This document shows, in pieces, positions 42,225 through 64,000 of a DNA stretch of 64,000 nucleotides. This DNA is from Myripristis murdjan. Taxonomy: Eukaryota; Chordata; Actinopteri; Holocentriformes; Holocentridae. Numbering within the stretch: position 1 is the first letter of the stretch; every line of letters begins with the position of its first letter. The position numbers and the translations under genes are program-made. A model generated the notes under the pieces. That model did no database searches. It saw only the letters and a list, made by a program, of their open reading frames with translations, and was not told the origin of the DNA. The stretch lies in NCBI RefSeq assembly GCF_902150065.1, contig NC_043998.1, forward strand, positions 6,616,501 to 6,680,500, read 5' to 3'.

Positions 42225-44588
42225 GAATGGGGGTGGGGGCGAGACTTATAACATCACAAATGGGACCAGGAAGGGAACGCAATATTGCATTTACATACAT
42301 TGTAGGTTACATCATATTGCATTATAGGTTATGTACAATATAGGTTATTTCTCAAACTTTTAACCAATTATTATCAACACTGCAATGCAAACCTACCTCA
42401 TAGATATGATCAGTTTCAGGTATTTCATAAATGGACTCCTTTTTCTTTATCTGTTGAAAAAGAAGAAGAAGAAGAAGAAGAAGAAGATGATGAAACAAAC
42501 AAACAAATCAAAAACATAAATGACAGCTGCAGCTACATTTATTTCTAACATGTTCTTTTTATCTCATTTTTTTATGTTTATGAGTTTGCTCGTAGACTTG
42601 AGATGTACTTGAGATGACTGCATTTCATTACAGTCCGTATAGGCAGTTTTATAGATATAGTGATGTCAAGATTGTTGTTTTTACTGTTTTTTTTTTCTCT
42701 TCTCTTTAATGTTCTATTTTGTTTGTGGAGAGCACATTGCATTATATTTGACCTTATGAAATGTTCAGTAAAAAGCAGCTTCTGAACCCACTGGCCACTA
42801 TGGTTGATTGTTAAAAACACTGACTGGATGCTCTCATTTTTTCCTTTGAATTTGGCTTGATGCTTACAGTGAATATGAATATTGCTGGAGTTCTGCAGGG
42901 TGCCATTGCTTCACTGTTTGTGAGGGGTTTCGAACACATCCTGCCCTGTAGACGGCAGTGATGTTGAGTGTGTCTTGTCACTCACCAGTGTCTGGTTGCG
43001 TAGTAGTAAAGCAGCAACACATATGGCCAGCAACAGGCCCTGGAGGATGATGAGAGTGTCTTTCATCTTGCTCCTGCGAAGTAAGTCTTCACGTTTTGTT
43101 GGCCCTGTGTGAGGCAACAGGGAGCCGAGTGTAAATGGTGCAGAGATTAGTTAAGCAAAAACAGTTAAAAGTAATAACCCATTGCATCAGATCTGAAAAT
43201 TAAGATGACATTACTATATAAGCCAGATGATAATGTAACGGTGACAAGCAGAAAAAGATGACAGGTAGCTCTATATGATCAAACAAAGATCAAAAATGTG
43301 TTGGTCGCTCTTGGAAGCAGAGAAAACAGAGAACTCCAGATATCAGGAAATGTGACAATGATGAAGGAAATATTAAAAATATTTATTGTTGTGGCTAAGT
43401 GATTTAAAAAGCCAAGATGATTCAACCACTGAAGGTCTTCATCATTAGTTTCTAAAGCCCTGCCGAAGGCCTTCAGTGGTTGAAAACTTCAGTGGTTGAA
43501 AACATTTAGCCACTACAATAAAGGCTTTTTAATATTTCCTTCCTCGCTTTCACATTTCCTGATATCTGGAGTGCCTGGATCGCCGTCTTACATAATATAA
43601 TGGTGTTTGGGCGTGTTTGAGATTGATTATCAGCCCTTTATCAAATGAATCCTTTTGGGGAAGCTTGAGCATCTGCTTTGTCTCAACGTCTGCAGACTTG
43701 CACAGCTGAAAAGCAGCCACTTACTGAAAACTTGCACTTCGGTCCCTGATCCCCATGTGCTGTTCAGTTTGCAGTAATACACTCCAGTGTGCTCTGCGGT
43801 CAGAGGTTTGATGAAGAGGTGGCGCCCTACAATATTGACCCCTTTTTTGTTTGATAGTTTGATGCGATCTTCAATCTTTTTGTCATACTTAGTCGCCATA
43901 TACCACTCTATCCAGTTATTGTCAGACAGTTTTGCCGGCCTGCCCTGACATTCAATGGTCATCTCTGATTCGGTTCTCATCCGAAGGAACCGGGGCATCT
44001 GGTAGAGTGACTGTTTTAGTTCCAAGGCCACTGTGAGGAGGAATAAAACAGGGTTAAGCACTGAATGTCAAAATCTTCTGGACTTTATTTTCTGTCAACA
44101 TTCTGGCAAAAAGTCACTTTTTTTTAATCTCTCAAGACAAAGAATTCCTCGGTATCCTTCACATAAATACATTAAAATAAGAAAAGAGACATTGAGTCAT
44201 TAACATTACAATGTTCTTATATACTATTTGTCTCGAAGGGTAACTTCCTCATTTGCCCCCAGATGGTCAGGAAGTACTGGTATTGTAGATGGAGTCAAAA
44301 ATAACATGCAAAACACTTGCATGCAGTATGGATGTAGGTATAGATACTGAAAAATTCTGACAAAATTACAATGCTTTTTAGCGGCACCACAAGTGGTAGG
44401 TTGTAATAACAAAGTCATAATATTCTATTTGTTACTAATATTTATATTTCTTACTAGTATTCCTATTGATGTATGCATCATTTCCTACACTCTTTAGTCA
44501 TCAGTCAAAATATTCCTAAATAGAGTTTACACTTACATGAGAGGCTGACCAAAGCAAGCCCATAACATCCAATCAGTAGCCAGCGCAT
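41691..44588 (-). CDS. cd79b: B-cell antigen receptor complex-associated protein beta chain (CD79B, Ig-beta)
   Basis: CD79B pairs with CD79A to carry surface immunoglobulin signals through its ITAM to SYK and LYN. Exons 5' to 3': 44537-44588, 43725-44030, 42986-43104, 42397-42450, 41691-41786, encoding 208 residues. The signal peptide is MRWLLIGCYGLALVSLSLA. One V-type Ig domain follows, with the disulfide pair in TIECQG and YYCKLN, the core W in WIEWY, and sequon NST. After a short stalk comes the membrane helix LIILQGLLLAICVAALLL. The tail has an ITAM beginning IYEGL and ending LYEDI, plus an extra tyrosine (ESIYEIPE). KMKDTLIILQ aligns with human TLKDGIIMIQ before the membrane. The G-strand reads GSGTEVQV where mammals have GCGTELRV, so the interchain cysteine is missing. 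The two ITAM tyrosine motifs are separated by nine residues instead of seven. Confidence 0.9.
42185..42222. repeat. (TG)n microsatellite in CD79B intron 4
   Basis: A TG run of about 38 bp. A second, shorter CA run (41797-41820) adjoins the exon 5 acceptor region, and an (AAG)n run lies at about 42459-42489 in intron 3. Confidence 0.85.
43333..43572. mobile_element. Palindromic (fold-back) MITE-like element in CD79B intron 2
   Basis: About 240 bp whose ends are inverted copies. The left end is ACTCCAGATATCAGGAAATG, and the right end is its near-perfect reverse complement, CATTTCCTGATATCTGGAGT. Similarity continues inward (GGAAATATTAAAAA, GTGGCTAA, TTCAACCACTGAAG), so the whole piece can fold on itself. 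No clear target duplication or coding region was seen. Confidence 0.6.
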
Positions 44589-44736
44589 GATGATGATGAT
44601 GGTTGAAAGTAAAATATCCCTATTACAGATGAATACAAGTCAGCATTCCTCTGCGGTTGTGAAAACCTTGCTTGCTGGGAGAAGAGGTGCCTGCACTGGT
44701 GGGTGTGTTAACTGTTTGGTTCACACCCATGACGGC

Positions 44737-44744
44737 ATGCAAAT
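44737..44744. promoter_or_regulatory. Octamer motif in CD79B promoter
   Basis: ATGCAAAT, the exact immunoglobulin-type octamer bound by OCT1/OCT2 with OCA-B, lies about 150 nt upstream of the CD79B start codon. A GGGGAAGGA Ets/PU.1-like site follows within 5 nt. Mammalian CD79B promoters are known to use octamer and Ets sites, so this fits B-cell expression. Confidence 0.6.
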
Positions 44745-44977
44745 AAGGGGAAGGACAGAGTCAGACCAAAACAACTCTGATCAACATGCAATTTCCACAC
44801 GAGGCCAAAACTTGAAAGTCAGTCGAATTTACATAAAAACTCAATTTCATTCATACCGCTTCAGTGTTTTGAATCTGAACATTGCTTTCTCAAAGGTAGA
44901 AAACTGCTGTAAATGGTAATGACATCAACAAATCATTTAGAGACTAACTGGAGGCGTACACTGTGTTTCAGATATTA

Positions 44978-45313
44978 CACTCAGTGGTCACTTTATCAGG
45001 TCCACCTGTGCAGTCGAATGCAGTTCCATAAATTCTACCTTGTACTAGACTACATTATACTGAGAGGAGTTTCTAATTTTTTGTCCTCCCTATTTATATT
45101 CATGCACAAAATAGTGGAAACAGCTCTCAATAAAATGCAGTCCAGTACAACAGCAGCACTAACTAGGAGCTCAATGTCAAACATAGAGTTGAATGAACAC
45201 CTCTATTACTGTGACAACAAGAAAAGCTGAGCATTATAGGCATCAGAAAAGTAAACTTTATGGCACAACAGTTGGATTAGATTGTATTAGATTGTGCAAG
45301 TGGCCACTGAGTG
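44978..45313. mobile_element. Non-autonomous Tc1/mariner-like MITE (copy B)
   Basis: A 336-bp element with ends CACTCAGTGGTCACTTTAT and AGTGGCCACTGAGTG, flanked on both sides by TA (44976-44977, 45314-45315). Same family as copy A at 3631-4016. No transposase. Confidence 0.7.
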
Positions 45314-45315
45314 TA

Positions 45316-46589
45316 GATGCTCATAGTTATGAACCAACAAAAATGCACATGTAAAATTAGTAGTAGCTTTTGTTCTTGATGACAAGAACAATTGGCTCTT
45401 CTGACATTTTGGCTCTTATATATAGTTTTGCAATACAGTTCATGTTCCCAAACTGAGATGGCACAGAAATACAGCAAAATTTATATCGGAGTGGGAGTTT
45501 GTGTTTATTACATATTATTGTCTTACCTGTGCACTACTTCAGAGCATATTTTGGATGCAGTTTGGTATATCTACCATGCTATTTCTATACAGCATCTAAG
45601 TCCAATAATGAGTGAACATTTTATTACCAGCTCAGCCAAGCGCATCATGTTTCCCTAATTTTCACTGTCTCTTCTGTTGTACAGATTTTGGCCAATTTAC
45701 ATACACTGCATGGGAAGGTGACAGACCACTGTTTCTGTCATCAGCTTTGTCAGGTACTAGTAGGCCTCAGTTAATAACTATGTAACACTGAAGGGAAATA
45801 CCTTTCTCACACAGTAATGATAATGAAAGACAATTCAGAGGATTCAGAGGAGCCTTGGTCACGATTAAATGAAAATCTGCAGGCCTCATACTTGACTAAA
45901 GGGATGGCAGCTGCACCATAAAACTTGAGATTGTATCTCTCCATTCCCAGTAACAGCAAAAAGGGATACATTAAAGTGGTGAACCTTTCAGTACTTCCCC
46001 AAAAGGTATTCAAATCAAGCACAAAAACAAAGTGGCCACAGTGGAAAATGACAGTCCACAGTGTCTGATGGACACTGTCGACTGATGAAGATATTTGAGT
46101 CAATCAGCATTAATGTGGTGGACGCTGGCTGCCACTGACCCATCTATATGGCAGTTATGATAATTTTCAAAGCATTTCTTCAGCTGAGACCACATCATGT
46201 CTCTAATGTGGCCCGGCCCTGGGGAAGGCACTGTGAGGTGTGCAACCTCAAAAATGCAAATAAACAAAACTTCCCTTATCTCTCCCAAAATGCTGTGTTT
46301 AACATTTTGCTACAGAGAAAAAAAAAGAGTAGTTCCTCTATTCAAGAGTGTCTCTATACTGAGGATGACAAAAAAAAACAAAAAACAAAAAAACATTAAC
46401 TCTAAAAAACATTAAAACACAACTACATTGAAACCTGGATCTTTTTTTTAGTTTTTCTATTTCACAGGTCTACTAGTTAAAAGCCACCTTGCTTCCCATG
46501 TTAAAATTAAAAGATGTGACACATTCTGGGTCTGCAGTCAGCAGTAACCGGCCAGATATCCACACAGCCAGCAGAGGGCCTCAGTGTAA
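45316..46589. other. Intergenic, no gene recognised
   Basis: AT-rich sequence without supported exons. Short A-runs near 46318-46395 are the only notable feature. Parts may be unrecognised old repeats. Confidence 0.4.
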
Positions 46590-47375
46590 ATGTTACCAAC
46601 AGAAGTTGCCTTAGAAAGGTGTTGGGCCACGACAAGTCACTAGAGCAACTTCTCCAAGTCTGTGGAACTCCACTGGAGGAACTGAGCTCCATTCTTCGAA
46701 AAGATACTGCACACAGAGAGGTTTATCATGGTGGGGCCACAGCGCATAACACCTGTCATTACAAAGACAAATGCACATCTGACAGTTCACGTGGGCCTGG
46801 TTTACAGACATGTGGAAAAAATGATGTGGTGAGATGAGTCATTCTTGATTGTAAATCTGAGCAAGTGGGCGAGTGACGTCCAACAAGAGAACACTACAGG
46901 CCTGAATGGTGGACCCCGACATTGAGGGGGTCCTCTGGCTGTGTTATGCTGTATTTCTTGGCATGGTTTGGCTCCACTTGTGCCCTTAGAGGGAAAGCTC
47001 ACTGCAAATAAGTAAAATTTATTTATATCCTGTGATGAGTGGTCTCTTCCAGATTGAAAATGCTCCCATCCACAGGCAACCAGGGCTCACTGACTGGTTT
47101 GTCCAGGATAAAAATTATGTAAATCATTTTCATGGCCTTCACAGTCACAACATCTCAGCCAAGTTGAACACCTATGTGAGATTTTAGAGTGATGTGTTAG
47201 TGCACTCACCACCACCATCATCAAAACACCAAATGAGGGAATATCTTTTGGAAAACTGGTGCGCCATCCGTCCAGTAGAGCTCCACAGACTTGTAAAAAT
47301 CTGTGTCAAGGGGCATCGAAGCTGTTCTGGTGACTCGTGGTGGCCAAACACCTTAATAAGTTTAACTTTATGTTG
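46590..47375. mobile_element. Decayed Tc1/mariner transposase relics in inverted arrangement
   Basis: On the plus strand, about 46805-47375 resembles the second half of a fish Tc1-like transposase gene. It contains LEGK-like sequence, GSGLFQDDNAPIHR-like sequence (near GGTCTCTTCCAG), WPSQS and EHLWEIL-like sequence, ending ENWCAIRPVELHRL then a GGPTPY-like end. On the minus strand, about 46600-46715 encodes another copy of the C-terminal end, EEWSSVPPVEFHRL to CRGPTPF. The two C-terminal ends face outward. Both are short, degenerate and non-functional. The family is assigned from remembered consensus. Confidence 0.65.
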
Positions 47376-50110
47376 TTTTTTTCCTTTAATTTGTCATCTG
47401 TCTGCATGCATTGACAACAGACAAAAAAAATGTTGCTTAGTTTTCTCCATGAGTAATGTTTTATTCTAACAACATAGTTTCATTTACAATATTAAAATAA
47501 TATAAATATACAATACAGAAGAAAAAAAAGGCTAAAAAAGTAAAACTTCCACCAATGAGCACGTACAGTATATACAGGCAAAAGTGACTGTGGGTGTACC
47601 AGTCAAGCTCTCCATGTGATTCTCCCTTCGTCAACATGTAAACAAAGGTGTAATATGTCTAAATTATTCATACAATTGTACCATCGGAGGAGAATACAGC
47701 CAAATGGTGCAGCAGTGCAGTCAATCTCAAGTAGGACCGCTGCAGGTCTCATTACAGACTTCTGACAGGAATAGCTGCCGTGCTGTGGCAGCATGATAAG
47801 ACAAAGAGACCCCTTGCAGTTGACAGGTTAGTCTTTTTTTTTTTTTTGTCCTGGGTTAGTGTCAAAACAGAGTGAAATACGCAAACATACGCTGTTTCTG
47901 AAAAGAGACAACCTCCTACAGTCTGTTACAAAACCTAGAAAACTATAAAAGTGCTTATGTCATTCATTTATATATTTTCAGAGTAAGACATTTTAAATCA
48001 GTTAAGACTTACACAACAGTAAGTGAAGCAACTTTTCAACATCAGGACAGACTTGAAATGCACTGATCTACTGGGCTTTTTGTATTTTAAACACTGAAAT
48101 GTAATTTGATACATACTGGATAATTAAAATGAAAGAAATGTTAGAAGTATATTTGGCAAATTTTAGCTATGGAGTATTTCATTTACTAAATATTTCAGTA
48201 AGTGTGATTGACTAAATCTAAGGACGAACTCCTTTCCTTTAATTTCAGGAAGCTGACAAGCAAAATATTGTATCAAATTGAAGGACTAACACAAAATAAA
48301 CCCCCATTTACCATGTATATAACAAAGTAGCATTATTGTAATGTTGTAATTTAGAATACAAACATAGAAAAAAAAAAACAGAGGACAAACATATAATGTA
48401 AACATCACATATAAAGTTGACTGTCACAACCTGAATACTGAAATGGAAAACCACCCCAGAGAAAACAAGTGAATGCTTGCTTTGGTGAAATTAAGGTCAG
48501 TCATTTTGAGATAACCCAATATCTGAGAGGACAAACAAACAGCAAAAACAAACAGGATATTAATCAGACATGCATATATTACTGATGAAATCATCTTGGA
48601 GACAGGAAGGTCTCTCATTTACACAGGCGACTGCTCCAACTTGACCTGGAGAGATATAAATAGTGCAATGTAAACTGGGTCTTTCTGAATGAGCCTGTTA
48701 GCGTGATACTTTGGGCGCTGAGGGACACTGTTTGATGGTGACTGCATGAGCTGACCCATGTTGTTACTAACTAACCATCATTAGTTATGGCAATAGAGAC
48801 CAGGGTTTCACTGGTAGATTGGTAGACTGAGATACATTTAGTCCAGAATAGCATTACTTTTTAGATGGAGATTCTCATGTTACTAAATTAATACTACTAT
48901 AGAAAACACTGTGCTGTAATGTATACCATTAATTGAAATAATTTGCATGAGGAAGCCTCACAGCAATGAGACTCCACATGAAAGTGACTTGAAGTAAGCA
49001 GGAATAGGAATTTGCTCCATTTTATTTTTCAAAAATGAAAACAAATAAAGTGACCTCCATTTCTACCATTTAGCTGTTACAGCTATTACAGCACTGAAAT
49101 GTGAGTTTCAGTGTGTAGCTCTCATGAATGACATGAATGCAGCGTAAGATCCCACTGGAGAATAATTCATGTTTTGGGATGTGATATTCAGGTTGCTCTT
49201 TGAACCAAATCTGGGGTGCATGTTTTGGGTTTCTGGTAATACCAATGAGAAAAAAAAAATGTTTTGCTAAATTAATGGGAGCTGTAGGGCCAACCACGGC
49301 ATTGATTAAAATCTACTAAAAAGCCATGTTCAGACATTTGGGAACTGAATTTACATATAAAAGTTAACAAACTACTTTCCAGATTTCAGAAGTGGTGGGC
49401 GGGCAAAACGTTTCTCATGTCTTGCCATTTTAAAGCTGCTTTTTCACCGGACATGACAAGTCATTTCACAGGTTCGTGGTCCACATTGTCTTGATGTTGC
49501 TTCAACAACAACAAAAATTAACACACTACCAAGTCAGGCAGCTGCTCACTGTCTTTGCTGTGGGTGCAGTGCTCTAAGTAAATGTAATGAAGTTATGTAT
49601 ATGGGTAAATATACACTACTTTGACAAGAGCTACACATTAGTGCCTGTGCAAGAAAATCTAATTATGGCTTTAATTTGTAACCAATTTTTACATTTTATT
49701 GCAAATTTGCTCGATTGTACATTTGATTTATGTCTGTTAAGTGACTTAAAAATTCTTCTAATTTAGCATTCAACAAAGTGATGCTGATTTAAAGTTAATA
49801 GCCACTCAGATTCAGTTGACAGCACTAGTCAAGGTGCATATATATGGCTATTAGCAATCAACCCATGCACTCCAATTTTAGCTGGTTCTTAGACTACTGC
49901 TAGTCCAAAAAGCCACATAAATATCACATGAAAAAACAGGACTAATTTGTCAAGTTTATTAATCTAAAATGCAACTTTAATATTTTTTAAGCATTAGACA
50001 TGTGCAATCTCATCTCTTGTAGGAAAAGTTGACTACATTTGTGACACTTTTCCCTACACTACTTCCTCCATTGGTGAAAAAAGACCCTTTTAATTCCCTT
50101 GAGCTATTTG
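47376..50110. other. SCN4A 3' flank, probably including its 3' UTR
   Basis: No coding exon was recognised. The part next to 50111 must hold the SCN4A 3' UTR on the minus strand. Several plus-strand TTTATT sequences, for example near 49956, could be its poly(A) signal. The UTR end is not defined. Confidence 0.4.
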
Positions 50111-63705
<13,595 letters not shown>

Positions 63706-64000
63706 CTGTAGGGTAACACATCATTTTCACTTCAATTTCAAGTGCTAAGAGCAGTATGAAATATTTAATAACAATGGACACTGAGGATTCCACTTTAGAG
63801 CAATTTTAAGCTCTGAAATATTTGACTAGTTTATTAAATCATTACTCATAGGTATTTCCCTGTGTGGAACAAAACTAGAATTTCATATTTCTGGCTGGGC
63901 AAGCGTGTGGCAGTTTGTGGCCAAAAAGATCGGTCTGTCTGAGTGTAACAAATGTATTTGGATCTAACATTTTATTGCACTTAAAGATATACACCGGCTA

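Overview
This window is vertebrate nuclear DNA, almost certainly from a ray-finned (teleost) fish. It has intron-rich genes with GT-AG splice sites, many long (CA)n/(TG)n tracts, small DNA-transposon relics of the Tc1/mariner and hAT types, and a type I interferon gene that contains introns, which is the fish arrangement. A spiny-rayed fish is my guess, not a demonstrated fact. Gene structures were rebuilt by hand from splice sites and remembered family sequences, so exon ends are good hypotheses rather than transcript-verified.

Layout. 707-778: tRNA-Cys(GCA), minus strand. 2045-12782: LASP1 (LIM, nebulin repeats, SH3), plus strand. One nebulin-repeat exon is present twice, the copies separated by a 1.3-kb minisatellite. 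14245-21366: a divergent KLHDC1/2-type kelch protein, minus strand, 13 coding exons, tail-to-tail with LASP1. 25523-35344: PLEKHM1, minus strand, with a non-coding first exon and promoter near 36.3-36.5 kb. 36.8-39.0 kb: intergenic. 39218-40691: a five-exon type I interferon, plus strand. 41691-44588: CD79B, minus strand, convergent with the interferon gene. 44.6-50.1 kb: intergenic, with transposon relics. 50111 to beyond the right edge: the skeletal-muscle sodium channel SCN4A, minus strand, from the domain I-II linker to the C-terminus. Domain I lies past position 64000.

Context. LASP1, PLEKHM1, CD79B and SCN4A all lie on human chromosome 17q, so the block is ancient linkage. The genes do not form a pathway: actin scaffold, ubiquitin-ligase receptor candidate, autophagosome-lysosome adaptor, antiviral cytokine, B-cell receptor subunit and muscle channel. 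Regulation visible in sequence includes an ISRE plus TATA box at the interferon gene, a possible second ATF/IRF/NF-kB-like cluster 0.9 kb upstream, AU-rich elements in the interferon 3' UTR, and an octamer upstream of CD79B.

Most notable: the LASP1 exon duplication; a candidate poison exon in SCN4A domain III; a conserved AT-AC intron in SCN4A; the kelch protein, which keeps Cullin-2 docking motifs but lacks the degron-binding arginines of KLHDC1/2; a long (TG)n tract against the interferon exon 2 acceptor; and CD79B lacking the usual interchain cysteine. No retroviral or LTR element was recognised.
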